DNA from: VRUE01 sp963728045
GTDB taxonomy: Bacteria > Actinomycetota > Thermoleophilia > Solirubrobacterales > 70-9
DNA: 64,000 nt
NCBI GenBank assembly: GCA_963728045.1
Contig: CAVSIE010000002.1
Location: 1,364,001 to 1,428,000 of the forward strand
Direction: 5' to 3'
Part shown: piece by piece, positions 52,976-61,653 of the stretch
How positions within the stretch are numbered: the first letter of the stretch is position 1
Layout: each line of letters starts with the position of its first letter
Translations under genes and position numbers: made by a program
The notes under the pieces: model-generated
The model's database searches: none
What the model was told of the DNA's origin: nothing
The model's input: the letters and a program-made list of their open reading frames with translations, nothing else

Positions 52976-53671
52976 ATGAGGCGGGGCCTTCATGCAGCGA
53001 TTGCAGCGTTCGTAATTGCCGTTTTCCCGGGCGCGTCAGCGTCCGCTTGGGCTGAGCCCTCTTTGCCTATCTTCGAAGGCGCAATGTCGTTTCCGGCGAT
53101 CCAAGGGTTTTCGGACTCAGAGGAATTCTCATGGGAAGTAACGCTGAGCAAAGACCAGGAACTGCGACAGGATGATGACCAGCTGGCGGAGGTCTTCTAT
53201 GTCGACACTGAACACATTGCGTTCGCCATTGTGGCTGGGCCCGCTCACGACGCAATCGGGACCGACGTTCCCACCAGCTTGGGCGTCTCCGAAGGGAACG
53301 TCCTCACGCTGACCGTCCACCATCGTGCGGGAAACCCGGCCAGGGGTGGGGCTCCATTTGATTATCCGGTTATGGCTGGGGCTGGCTGGGAAGGCGGGTT
53401 CCAAACCACCTACGTCGTCATGCCGCCTCCAAAGCTTTCGGTCGAGACGGTCGAGAGCCCTTCAATGTCCATCGGCTGCGTTGCCCCGGCCCTTGCCGGC
53501 AAGGGCCTGAAATCTGCTCGTAGGCGGCTGCGAAGGGCAGGCTGCAAGCTGGGACGTGTCTCGGGCAGGAGATCGAAGGACGCTAGGGTCGTTAGGCAGA
53601 ACCCGCCGCCCGGTGAGCTGCTTGCGCCCGGAGCGGAGGTCTCGCTAGCTCTGGCTCACCCTAGAGCATGA
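52976..53671 (+). CDS. Secreted PASTA-domain protein sharing a module with the NHL protein
   Basis: 231 residues with a signal peptide (AAIAAFVIAVFPGASASAWA). Residues about 40-150 (FSDSEEFSWEVTLSKDQEL, HIAFAIVAGPAHDAIG, DVPTSLGVSEGNVLTLTV, YPVMAGAGWEGGF) repeat the pattern of residues 1240-1355 of the giant NHL protein. The end (SIGCVAPALAGKGLKSARRRLRRAGCKLG, RVVRQNPPPGELLAPGAEVSLAL) is one PASTA domain, usually a peptidoglycan or glycan sensor. ATG at 52976. A four-base overlap with the next small ORF. Confidence 0.8.
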   Translation: MRRGLHAAIAAFVIAVFPGASASAWAEPSLPIFEGAMSFPAIQGFSDSEEFSWEVTLSKDQELRQDDDQLAEVFYVDTEHIAFAIVAGPAHDAIGTDVPTSLGVSEGNVLTLTVHHRAGNPARGGAPFDYPVMAGAGWEGGFQTTYVVMPPPKLSVETVESPSMSIGCVAPALAGKGLKSARRRLRRAGCKLGRVSGRRSKDARVVRQNPPPGELLAPGAEVSLALAHPRA

Positions 53672-53793
53672 TCGAGATCCTTTTCGTTGTCATTGGAGTG
53701 GCGCTCGCCGCTGGTGAGTTCTACATATGGCACGCCGGACTCCTTTGGCATGACAGCTCCAAGGAAGACCCCCGCAATTTTCCGCCAAGGTAA
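53668..53793 (+). CDS. 41-residue membrane peptide
   Basis: Starts at an ATG overlapping the PASTA protein's TGA (ATGA). MIEILFVVIGVALAAGEFYIW is a single hydrophobic helix, followed by a short polar tail ending in NFPPR. Small single-helix proteins coupled in this manner often modulate a neighbouring membrane system. No homology recognised and no independent ribosome-binding site. Confidence 0.4.
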   Translation: MIEILFVVIGVALAAGEFYIWHAGLLWHDSSKEDPRNFPPR

Positions 53794-53883
53794 GCCTCAG
53801 CTCACAGCCGAATCGGCCCGAACAATTGATACAAGAGCAAGGTCTGAGCACGCGGGCCTTGCGTCCGCGCCCGCTGATGACGC

Positions 53884-53982
53884 ATCCAGCCGGCGCTGGA
53901 TCGCCACCCGCCTCCGCCTGAATAGCGCTGCTATTCAGGGCGTTCGCCGTGCGTCGCCCAGCTTGACTGGGCTGCGCCCCAT
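53884..53982 (+). repeat. Three consecutive perfect hairpins
   Basis: ATCCAGC-CGGC-GCTGGAT (53884-53901), CCTGAATAGC-GCT-GCTATTCAGG (53927-53949) and GCCCAG-CTTGA-CTGGGC (53966-53982), spaced about 40 bases apart in the gap at the right end of the accessory island. No T-run follows any of them. They may be a recombination or structured-RNA site or stacked terminators. Confidence 0.5.
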
Positions 53983-54099
53983 CGGGCATATCCGCTACGG
54001 CCCGAGTGCGCAGCCCTTGCAAGTGCTGTGCGACCTCGGAACCGAACTTCGTGACGACGGCCCAGCTGGCAGTAGGTAAAACCGAATAGTTCATGCAGA

Positions 54100-54117
54100 G
54101 CGCCGCGTAAGCGGCGC
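54100..54117. terminator. Hairpin between convergent accessory island and mrp
   Basis: GCGCCGC, loop GTAA, GCGGCGC. It lies nine bases before the end of the convergent mrp gene and would act as a bidirectional terminator. The remaining sequence of the 53794-54125 gap shows no convincing gene; frames on both strands there lack start signals and similarity. Confidence 0.5.
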
Positions 54118-54125
54118 CTTCGCTG

Positions 54126-55280
54126 CTACGCCATCGGCAGCGGCGTGCCGCTGACCGGAGGCGCCTCGGCCGCTGCCGGCGTGGCCTGCAGGACCGGAAG
54201 CTCCTGGGGGGTGGCGGCGACGATGCCGCGGGCGGCCTGGCGGATCGCCTGGGCGGCGGGTGAGTCGGGCGCCGAAGTGACCAGCGGCGTGCCGGCGTCG
54301 GCGTGCTCGCGCAGCGGCTCGGAGAGCGGCACCTTGCCGAGCAAGGGGATGTCGAGTTCGTCGGCGAGCAGCTGGCCGCCGCCCTCGCCGAAGATCGTGA
54401 AGCGCTCGCCGTCGGGCGTCGTGAAGCCGGACATGTTCTCGATCGCGCCGAGCAGCTCGAGGTCGAACTTGAGCGCCATGTCGGCGCCGCGCTTGGCCAC
54501 CGACTGCGCCGCCGGCTGGGGCGTGGTGACGATCAGGAACTTGGCTTGGGGAAGGAGCTGGGCGAGCGTCATCGAGACATCGCCCGTTCCCGGCGGCAGG
54601 TCGAGCAGCAGGTACTCCAGCTCCCCCCAGGCAACGTCCTCGAGGAACTGCTGGATCGCCTTGTGCAGCATCGGGCCGCGCCAGACCACGGCCGAGTTCT
54701 CCTCGACGAAGAAGCCGATCGACATCACCTTGACGCCACCCGCTGCCTCCAGCGGCAGGATCTTGCGCTCCCCGTTGACTTCCGGCTTGCGGTTGACCCC
54801 GAGCATGCGCGGGATCGAGTAGCCGTAGACGTCGCAGTCGAGGGCGCCCGCCGGATGACCTTCGGCGGTGAGGGCGGCGGCGAGGTTGGCGGTCATCGTC
54901 GACTTGCCGACCCCGCCCTTGCCGGAGGCGACGCAGATCACGTTCTTGACCTGGGCCAGCGCGCCCTGCGGCAGCTTGCCGCGGCCGAGCGTCTGCTGCA
55001 GCTGTCCTTTCTCCTCGTCGGAGAGCACGTCGAAGCCAACCGCGACCTCAGTGACGCCGTCCAGCTCGGAGACCTGCTGGGCGACCGCCTGCTCGAAGTG
55101 GGAGCGGATCGGGCAGCCCGCCGTGGTCAGCGAGACGACCACCTCCACCCGGCCGCTGTCCTTGACCTCGATCGAGCGGACCATGCCCAGCTCGACGATC
55201 GAGCGGCGCAGCTCGGGGTCGATGACGGCGCGCAGCTTCTCGGTGATCTGGTCCTGCGTGGGGAGGGGCATCGAAGCCAT
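54126..55280 (-). CDS. mrp: Mrp/NBP35 family iron-sulfur carrier ATPase
   Basis: 384 residues. N-terminal MIP18/DUF59 domain (DQITEKLRAVIDPELRRSIVELGMV), then a P-loop domain with the deviant Walker A GKGGVGKST near residue 122, LDCDVYGYSIPRMLG, the FFVEENSAVVWRGPM segment, LLLDLPPGTGDV (Walker B/switch) and TTPQPAAQSVAKRG. It assembles or delivers Fe-S clusters in the cytoplasm. The usual C-terminal CxxC pair is not seen; many actinobacterial homologues lack it too. ATG at 55280. Confidence 0.93.
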   Translation of the reverse strand: MASMPLPTQDQITEKLRAVIDPELRRSIVELGMVRSIEVKDSGRVEVVVSLTTAGCPIRSHFEQAVAQQVSELDGVTEVAVGFDVLSDEEKGQLQQTLGRGKLPQGALAQVKNVICVASGKGGVGKSTMTANLAAALTAEGHPAGALDCDVYGYSIPRMLGVNRKPEVNGERKILPLEAAGGVKVMSIGFFVEENSAVVWRGPMLHKAIQQFLEDVAWGELEYLLLDLPPGTGDVSMTLAQLLPQAKFLIVTTPQPAAQSVAKRGADMALKFDLELLGAIENMSGFTTPDGERFTIFGEGGGQLLADELDIPLLGKVPLSEPLREHADAGTPLVTSAPDSPAAQAIRQAARGIVAATPQELPVLQATPAAAEAPPVSGTPLPMA

Positions 55281-55387
55281 TCTCGCAAAGCCTGGCCTTG
55301 GCGCCGCGCTGCGTCGTCCGGCGGGGGGAGAGATAGGGCCGCCCCGGTCCTTAACCCCGGCAGATGACGTCGAGCGAGGAGGGACGA

Positions 55388-57661
55388 ATGTCGAGGACGG
55401 GGAGCGGGTTCGCCCGGCTCACGGTGCTGGGAGTGGCACTGGCGCTGGCTCTGCTGCTGCTCGGCGCGCGGGAAGCGCAGGCCGGCAAGTACGCGGTCGC
55501 CCAGTGCGGCTGGTATGTGGGCGCCGACGCGAGCTGGGCGGACACGACCGGCGGCGCGAAGTTCCGCCAGGACGGCTGGTGCGTGCCGCCCGCCGGCCAG
55601 GACCCCTTCGGCGGCGTCCACCTGAAGAGCTTCACTCGTGAGAACCAGGGAACCGTCTCGGGTACCCGTTTCGGGCGCTGGCGCTGGGAGGCTCCTGCCG
55701 GCGCCGCGATCTCCCAGGTGCGGGGAACTTGGTGGCATGCCCTCCACGACGGCATGGAGCACCGGATCGGCGTCGGCACCTGGGGTGGCGGCTTCGACGT
55801 CTTCGCCGCTGCCTCCGCGACCGACACCGCGCTGCGCGAGTTCGTCGCCGGCGTCAACCCGCCCCAGCCGGCGCTCGAGGCGCGGCTGCTCTGTGCCCGG
55901 GCCGAGAGCAAGTGGTGCGGCCTCGACCACGGCTCATGGGCGGGCGTGCGAGCGCTGACGATCACGGTTCAGGACGATCACTGGCCGGCTGCAAGCATCG
56001 GCGGCAGCATCGTCACCGGCGGCTGGCGCCGCGGGGGCCAGGGCGTCGACTTCTGGGGCGCCGATACCGGCGCCGGGCTCCGCTTTAGTGAGACCTTCGT
56101 CGATGGCGCCCGCGTCAACTTCACCGAGTACAGCTGTGCGAAGGCGATGATTGGTGGCGAGTGGCGGGCGACCGCGATGAGGCCGTGTGGTCTTGGAATC
56201 GGCAGCAACGCGACTATCGACACGACCCGCTTCAGCGATGGGCCGCACAGCGTCCATCACTGCATCACGGACTTCGCAGGCAATGCCGGCTGCACTCCCG
56301 CTCATCCCTTCCTCGTCGACAACAATCCGCCGGCCCACCCGCGCAAACTGACCCTGGCCGGAGGCGAGGAGTGGCGCCGGGTCAACGATTTCGATGCGCT
56401 CTGGACCAATCCCGATCAGGGCGTCGCCAGCCCGATCGGCGGCGCCTCCTGGCGCATCGAGGGGCCAGCCGGCTACGACAGCGGCGTGCGCTACGCCGCT
56501 GGCCGAAACCGAATCGGCCTCGAGAATCTCGCCGCGCCGCGGGTCGGGGTCTTCACGCTGCGCGTCTGGCTGCGCGACGAGGCCGGCAACGAGGCGCCCG
56601 GCACCGCCGTCGACGTGCCGCTGCGCTTCGACGACATTCCGCCCGGCATCGCCTTCGAGCGGGCGCCGGACACGGTTGCCGCCGAGGACGCGCTGCCGGA
56701 GGTCGTGCGGGCTGAGGTCGACGACGCGCACTCGGGGCCGGAGGGTGGGCAGATCCACTACCGCCGCATCGAGGCCGAGCAGTGGACCGAGCTGCCGACC
56801 AAGTACGAGCCGGGCTCGGAGGCAGGCGCCCCGCATCTCGTCGCCCGCCTCCCCGAGACGCTCCCCGCTGGCACATACCTCTTCCGGGCGGAGGCCCGCG
56901 ACCGCGCCGGGAACGTCGCCATCACCACCCGCCGCGCCGACGGCGCCGAGATGTCCTTGCGACGCCGGGTCGCGGTAGTGGAGGCGAGGCGGGCAAGCAC
57001 GCCGCGCCCACGGGCGAAGACGCGCCTCTTTGCGCGCCTGCGCTGGCGTCGCCAGAGCGGACCCGCCGTGACGATTCCGTTCGGAGGCGCCGCCGTCCTC
57101 AGCGGCCGCCTCGTCGACGCAGACGGCGCCGGGCTTAGTGGGCACGAGCTGCGAGTCGTCTCGCGGCCCTCGCGCGGCGCGCTGATCCGTCCCAGCGTCA
57201 GGTCGGTCGGCACCGGACCCCAGGGCGGCTTCCGCTTGCCGCTGCCGGATGGGCCCTCGCGGCGGGTGACGGTCAACTACCGCGGCGACGGCGAGCTGGA
57301 GCCCTCGCGCCGACCCGCCCTGGCGCTGCGTATGCGGAGCGGCCTCTTGTTCAGAGTCGCGCCACGGACGCTCCGCACCGGCGAGGTCGTGCGCATGCGT
57401 GGCCGAGTGCGGACAGCGGGAGCGGCGCTGCCACGTCGCGGCAAGCTGGTCGCGATCCAGTACTACGAGTTGGCGGCGCGCCGCTGGCGGCCGGTCCTCG
57501 TCACGCGCAGCGATCACGATGGCCGTTTCCGGGCCCGGTATCGCTTCCGCTATGTCAGTGGCACGGCAAGCATTCGCCTCCGCGCCGTCGCGCTCGCGGA
57601 GGAGCGCTGGCCCTACGTGCCGGGCGCTTCGCGACCGGTGACGGTCGAGGTCAGCGGCTGA
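55388..57661 (+). CDS. Secreted multi-domain protein with Ig-like C-terminal domains
   Basis: 757 residues from the ATG at 55388, preceded by GAGGAGGGAC. Signal peptide (LTVLGVALALALLLLGAREAQA), a Cys-containing beta-rich N-terminal half with repeats such as GHSSWAGVRALTITVQDDH-like and FSDGPHSVHHCITDFAGN, an Ig-like pair (residues about 330-520), a basic linker and two more beta domains (about 560-757). Proteins of this layout are abundant in Thermoleophilia and have no assigned function. Divergent from mrp by 107 bases. Confidence 0.78.
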   Translation: MSRTGSGFARLTVLGVALALALLLLGAREAQAGKYAVAQCGWYVGADASWADTTGGAKFRQDGWCVPPAGQDPFGGVHLKSFTRENQGTVSGTRFGRWRWEAPAGAAISQVRGTWWHALHDGMEHRIGVGTWGGGFDVFAAASATDTALREFVAGVNPPQPALEARLLCARAESKWCGLDHGSWAGVRALTITVQDDHWPAASIGGSIVTGGWRRGGQGVDFWGADTGAGLRFSETFVDGARVNFTEYSCAKAMIGGEWRATAMRPCGLGIGSNATIDTTRFSDGPHSVHHCITDFAGNAGCTPAHPFLVDNNPPAHPRKLTLAGGEEWRRVNDFDALWTNPDQGVASPIGGASWRIEGPAGYDSGVRYAAGRNRIGLENLAAPRVGVFTLRVWLRDEAGNEAPGTAVDVPLRFDDIPPGIAFERAPDTVAAEDALPEVVRAEVDDAHSGPEGGQIHYRRIEAEQWTELPTKYEPGSEAGAPHLVARLPETLPAGTYLFRAEARDRAGNVAITTRRADGAEMSLRRRVAVVEARRASTPRPRAKTRLFARLRWRRQSGPAVTIPFGGAAVLSGRLVDADGAGLSGHELRVVSRPSRGALIRPSVRSVGTGPQGGFRLPLPDGPSRRVTVNYRGDGELEPSRRPALALRMRSGLLFRVAPRTLRTGEVVRMRGRVRTAGAALPRRGKLVAIQYYELAARRWRPVLVTRSDHDGRFRARYRFRYVSGTASIRLRAVALAEERWPYVPGASRPVTVEVSG

Positions 57662-57677
57662 GATAGGGTGAGGTGCG

Positions 57678-58136
57678 ATGTCGCAAGCCACCCTCCACAC
57701 CAGCGCCGGAGCGGTCGTGCTCGAGCTGCACGACGACGACGCGCCGAAGACGGTGGAGAACTTTCGCAAGCTCTCCGCCGATGGCTTCTACGACACCCTG
57801 GTCTTCCACCGGGTGATCCCCGATTTCATGATCCAGGGGGGCTGCCCGGAGGGGACGGGGCGCGGTGGGCCTGGCTACACCTTCGAGGACGAGATCAACG
57901 AGCACAAGGTGGTACGTGGGGCGCTGGCGATGGCGAATGCCGGTCCCAACACCAACGGCTCGCAGTTCTTCATCGTTACCACCGAGGCGGCGCCGTGGCT
58001 GGACGGCAAGCACACGGTCTTCGGCCGGGTCACCGACGGCATGGACGTCGTCGACGCGATCGAGGGGACTGAGACTGACGCCTCGGACCAGCCGCTCGAG
58101 CCGCAGGCGATCGAGCGCGTCGAGCTCGGCGAGTAA
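57678..58136 (+). CDS. Peptidyl-prolyl cis-trans isomerase, cyclophilin type
   Basis: 152 residues, a minimal cytoplasmic cyclophilin. VVLELHDDDAPKTVENFRKLSADGFYDTLVFHRVIPDFMIQGG contains the catalytic Arg in FHRV, with GMANAGPNTNGSQFFI (here ALAMANAGPNTNGSQFFI) and the WLDGKHTVFGRV region. Catalyses proline isomerisation during folding. ATG at 57678, 17 bases after the secreted protein gene. Confidence 0.93.
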   Translation: MSQATLHTSAGAVVLELHDDDAPKTVENFRKLSADGFYDTLVFHRVIPDFMIQGGCPEGTGRGGPGYTFEDEINEHKVVRGALAMANAGPNTNGSQFFIVTTEAAPWLDGKHTVFGRVTDGMDVVDAIEGTETDASDQPLEPQAIERVELGE

Positions 58137-58142
58137 CGCCCT

Positions 58143-59792
58143 TCAGGCGGCGGAGGGCTCGGCGGGTGGCGGGTCTGGCCCGGCCTGGAGCTCATCGAAG
58201 CGCTTGGTTGGCAGGTGCCGCGTCGCCCAGAACGAGGCGAGAACGAGGAGCGCGGCGAAGAGGAACGCTGTCTTCAGCGCCGTCAGCTGCGCGTCTTCGT
58301 AATTCCCCACCACCGCATCCACCGTTTTCTGGTCGAGCCCGGCCGCGGCGGCGCTCTTGCGGACTTCATCGGAGGCGACGAAGCTGCCGCCGGCGCTGAG
58401 CTCGACCTGGACCTGGCTGTTCGCCTGCTTGGAGATGCTCGGGTCGGACTCGACGTTGCTCGAGAAGGCGGTGGTCAGGCCGGTGAGCACGATCGCGCCG
58501 AGCAGCGCCGTGCCCAGCGAGGAGCCGAGCTGCTGGGCCGTGTTCTGCGCTCCGCCCGCCTCACTGCGGTCGCTGTCGCCGACCGCGGACTGGACCACGT
58601 TGCCGAGCTGGGAGACGATCAGGCCCATTCCCACCCCGAGCACCCCCATCGCGACGAGGAAGGACGCGTTGTCGAGCTCGGGCTCGATCGTGCCGAGCAG
58701 CAGCAGGGTGGCGACGAAGGTGACGCCCAGCCCGGCCCGCACCAGGGTCCTGGCCGCGAACCGCGACGCCAGGGCCGAGCCGGCGAGCGCGGTGAGGAAG
58801 AGGCCGGCCGAGGTCGGCAGCATCCGCACTCCGGTGTCGAGCGCGTCGAGTCCCTGGACGATCTGCAGGAAGAGCGGGATCGTGAAGAAGATCCCCATCA
58901 GGACCAGGTTCTGGGCCAGCAGCATCGCGGTCCCCCCACGCAGGGAGGGGATGCGGAAGAGCCGGAAGTGGATCAGCGGCGGGAGGTCCTGCTCCTCGCG
59001 GCGGCGCTCCCAGGCGCGGAAGGCGGCCAGCACCAGCACGCCGGCGGCGATCACGAACGGGGTGAGCGAGAAGCCGAACGGCTCGACCGGAGAGTCCAGC
59101 GGCTTCAGCCAGCCCCAGTTGCTCGCCTGCAGGACGCCGAACACGATCAGCGCCAGCCCGGCGGCGGAGAGCACGCTGCCGACCCAGTCGAGGCGGGGGG
59201 AGGGCCCCGTCCTCTCGGGCTCGCGAATCAGCCGCGTGCCGATCAGGATGCCGATCGTGACCACGACCTCGCCGAGGAAGACCAGTCGCCAGGTGAAGTC
59301 GGTGGTGACCCAGCCGCCGAGGATCGGCCCGACCGCGATCCCGGCGCCAGCGACCCCGCCGAGCACTCCGTAGGCGATCGCGCGATCGCTGCCCCGGTAG
59401 TTGCCCGCGACCAGGGCGACGAGAGCCGGCAGGACGAGCGCCGCGCCGATGCCCTCGAGAATCGACCAGCCAAACATCAGCGTCGGCACGCTCCAGGAGG
59501 CGGCCGTGAGGCCGGAGCCGACGCCGTAGATGCAGAGGCCGATCGCGAAGGCGCGCCGGCGGCCCCAGAGGTCGCCCAGCTTGCCGCCGGTCAGCATCAG
59601 CCCCGCCATCACCAGGGCGTAGAGCGCGATCACCATCTGGATCGTGGTCACGGTCGTGTCGAAGTCCTCGACCAGCTGTGAGATCGCGACGTTCATCACC
59701 GCCTGGTCCAGCACCATCAGGAACTGGGCCGCCGCGAGGACGGCGAGGACGCCCCACTTGGCGATTCCCTGGGAACTCTCCGAGCCGGTCAC
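58143..59792 (-). CDS. MFS drug:H+ antiporter, DHA2 (EmrB/QacA) family
   Basis: 549 residues with 14 membrane helices. Helix 1 motif LMVLDQAVMNVAISQL (motif D1, substrate and proton coupling), GGKLGDLWGRRRAF (motif A) and the RWRLVFLGE-like WRLVFLGEVVV near helix 5, GPILGGWVTTDFTWR (motif C) are present. It exports drugs or lipophilic compounds. ATG at 59792, adjacent to the ion-channel gene on the same strand (five bases), so both share a transcript. Confidence 0.9.
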   Translation of the reverse strand: MTGSESSQGIAKWGVLAVLAAAQFLMVLDQAVMNVAISQLVEDFDTTVTTIQMVIALYALVMAGLMLTGGKLGDLWGRRRAFAIGLCIYGVGSGLTAASWSVPTLMFGWSILEGIGAALVLPALVALVAGNYRGSDRAIAYGVLGGVAGAGIAVGPILGGWVTTDFTWRLVFLGEVVVTIGILIGTRLIREPERTGPSPRLDWVGSVLSAAGLALIVFGVLQASNWGWLKPLDSPVEPFGFSLTPFVIAAGVLVLAAFRAWERRREEQDLPPLIHFRLFRIPSLRGGTAMLLAQNLVLMGIFFTIPLFLQIVQGLDALDTGVRMLPTSAGLFLTALAGSALASRFAARTLVRAGLGVTFVATLLLLGTIEPELDNASFLVAMGVLGVGMGLIVSQLGNVVQSAVGDSDRSEAGGAQNTAQQLGSSLGTALLGAIVLTGLTTAFSSNVESDPSISKQANSQVQVELSAGGSFVASDEVRKSAAAAGLDQKTVDAVVGNYEDAQLTALKTAFLFAALLVLASFWATRHLPTKRFDELQAGPDPPPAEPSAA

Positions 59793-59796
59793 CGGA

Positions 59797-60258
59797 CTAT
59801 CGTCCGGGGCCCGAAGACTGGGAGCGGCTCACGGCTTGCTCCAGGCGCTCCAGCCTAGAGGTGATCTCCTCCAGCTTGGCGGTCACGAGGTCGTCGGGTG
59901 TGCGTTTCGCCCGCCGTCTGGCCGTCTCCACCAGGGCCGCGGCGATCGACGCGGTGACCACGGCGACGAAACTGATCCCGCCGAGCATCACCAGGGAGCC
60001 GATGATGCGGCCCTCGGTGTTGTGGGGGACGAAGTCCCCGTAGCCGACCGTGGTCACGGTCTGCAGCGCCCACCAGATCGAGACCCCGAGATTGGGAAAG
60101 TCCTCGCGGTCGAGCAGGAAGGCCAATGTCGCCCCCAGCAGGGTCAGGGCGAGCGTGAACAGCGAGATGATCACCGCCGCCCGGCGCGCCGTCAGCGGAG
60201 TGGATTGCACCCAGTCCAGCACCCAGCTTCTGGAATTCTCCTGGCGGTCCGCAGGCAC
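59797..60258 (-). CDS. Two-helix potassium channel (KcsA-like)
   Basis: 153 residues. Two membrane helices flank the selectivity filter TVTTVGYGD (residues about 66-74). The C-terminus is a cytoplasmic coiled coil (LEEITSRLERLEQAV), expected of a tetrameric channel. ATG at 60258. Head of the transcript that also has the MFS gene; its start is 46 bases from the tRNA-Ser gene. Confidence 0.88.
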   Translation of the reverse strand: MPADRQENSRSWVLDWVQSTPLTARRAAVIISLFTLALTLLGATLAFLLDREDFPNLGVSIWWALQTVTTVGYGDFVPHNTEGRIIGSLVMLGGISFVAVVTASIAAALVETARRRAKRTPDDLVTAKLEEITSRLERLEQAVSRSQSSGPGR

Positions 60259-60303
60259 GACAAGCAGGCTATTCCGCCGCGCGGCGGAGCTTGGCTTGGA
60301 CAG

Positions 60304-60392
60304 CGGAGGGGGTGGGATTCGAACCCACGAGACGCCTTACGACGCCTAACGGCTTTCAAGGCCGCCGCATTCAACCGCTCTGCCACCCCTCC
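60304..60392 (-). tRNA. tRNA-Ser (TGA)
   Basis: 89 bases. Acceptor GGAGGGG/CCCCTCC, D arm GCAGAGCGGTTGAATGC, anticodon loop CTTGAAA with anticodon TGA, long variable arm with GGCGTC/GGCGTC-type pairing, T arm GTGGGTTCGAATCCCAC (canonical 5 bp) and discriminator G. A standard class II serine tRNA decoding UCA, useful as a contrast to the odd RNA at 21706. Confidence 0.95.
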
Positions 60393-60469
60393 GAGGCGCA
60401 GATGCGGTACGGATGCTAGACGCAGGGGCAGAGGACTGCGAGTGCTCAAAGTGATTGGATTTGTCTGCA

Positions 60470-61624
60470 ATGCGTCGCCTGCTCATTCTCGCTTCGACGA
60501 TGGTCTTCTTCGACGTCGTCTTCTTCGCGGCAATCGCCCCGCTGCTGCCCGACTACGTATCCGAGTTCGGGCTGAGCAAGGTCGAGGCCGGAATCCTCAC
60601 CGCCTCCTACGCAGCCGGGACGCTGCTCGCCTCGCTCCCGGCCGGGCTGCTGGCGACCAGGCTGGGACCGCGCCGCACGGTGATCGTCGGGCTGCTGCTG
60701 CTCGGCGTCGCCAGCCTCGCCTTCGGCTTCGTCGAGCAGATCCTTCTGCTCGACGCCGCGCGCTTTTCCCAGGGAGTCGCCGGCGCTCTGATCTGGTCGG
60801 GGGCGTTGAGCTGGCTGATCACGACGGCGCCGCCGGGGCGCCGTGGCTCGGTGATCGGCACCGCGCTCGGGGCGGCCGTCGCCGGCGCTCTCTTCGGGCC
60901 GGCGCTGGGTGCGCTCGCGGCGGAAGTGGGCACGGAGCCGGTCTTCGGCGCCGTCTTCGGCGTCGCCTTCGTGCTCGCCGCTCTCGCCGCTCGCCTGCCC
61001 GACTCCCGGGTGCCTGAGAGCCAGAGCCTGCGCCAGGTGGTGGCGACGATGGGCAGCCGCCCGATCCTTGCCGCGACCGCCTTCGTCGCGATCCCGTCGG
61101 TGATGTTCGGGGCGGTCGAGGTGCTGCTGCCCCTGCGGATCGACGAGTTGGGGGGCGGCCACGCGCTGATCGCCGGCGGCTTCATCGCCGGGGCCGGGCT
61201 CGAGGCGACCCTGGCGCCGATCTCCGGCCGCTACTCGGACCGGGCCGGGCGCCGCAGGCCGCTGGTCGCCGGGCTGTTGATCTGTGCGATCGCGATGGCG
61301 CTGGTCGGGGTCGGCCAGACCCTCGGGGTGGTGATGGTCGCCCTGATCGCGACCTCGCTTGGGGCGGGGGCCTGCTTCGCGCCGGCGCTGGCGATGCTCT
61401 CCGAGGCGGCCGAGGCGAGCAGCCTGCACCAGGGCTACGCCGCCGGCCTCTCCAACATGGCTTGGGCGTCGGGCCAGGTCGTCGGCGGCATCGCCGGCGC
61501 CGGCGTGGCCGGCGCGGTCGGCTACGCGGCTCCGAGCTTCGTCATCGTCGCCCTGCTGCTGGGCACGGCGGCCTACGGGTCCCGCGTGCTCGGGCCGTCC
61601 ACGGCAAGGCCGGCGGAAGCCTAG
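60470..61624 (+). CDS. MFS transporter, 12-helix
   Basis: About 384 residues from the ATG at 60470 (a TTG at 60455 is in frame). LILASTMVFFDVVFFAAIAPLLPDYV is helix 1, with motif A LPAGLLATRLGPRRTVI between helices 2 and 3 and its repeat GRYSDRAGRRRPLV between 8 and 9. It is of the multidrug/sugar efflux type. Substrate unknown. It precedes the oxidase gene by 29 bases. Confidence 0.87.
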   Translation: MRRLLILASTMVFFDVVFFAAIAPLLPDYVSEFGLSKVEAGILTASYAAGTLLASLPAGLLATRLGPRRTVIVGLLLLGVASLAFGFVEQILLLDAARFSQGVAGALIWSGALSWLITTAPPGRRGSVIGTALGAAVAGALFGPALGALAAEVGTEPVFGAVFGVAFVLAALAARLPDSRVPESQSLRQVVATMGSRPILAATAFVAIPSVMFGAVEVLLPLRIDELGGGHALIAGGFIAGAGLEATLAPISGRYSDRAGRRRPLVAGLLICAIAMALVGVGQTLGVVMVALIATSLGAGACFAPALAMLSEAAEASSLHQGYAAGLSNMAWASGQVVGGIAGAGVAGAVGYAAPSFVIVALLLGTAAYGSRVLGPSTARPAEA

Positions 61625-61653
61625 GTTCTCGCCGGAGGGCTACGCTGCCGCGG

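Noticed and set aside
53687..54094. Plus and minus open frames of about 130 codons between the PASTA protein and mrp.
   Set aside because: They overlap the hairpin array and each other, lack start signals and resemble no protein family.
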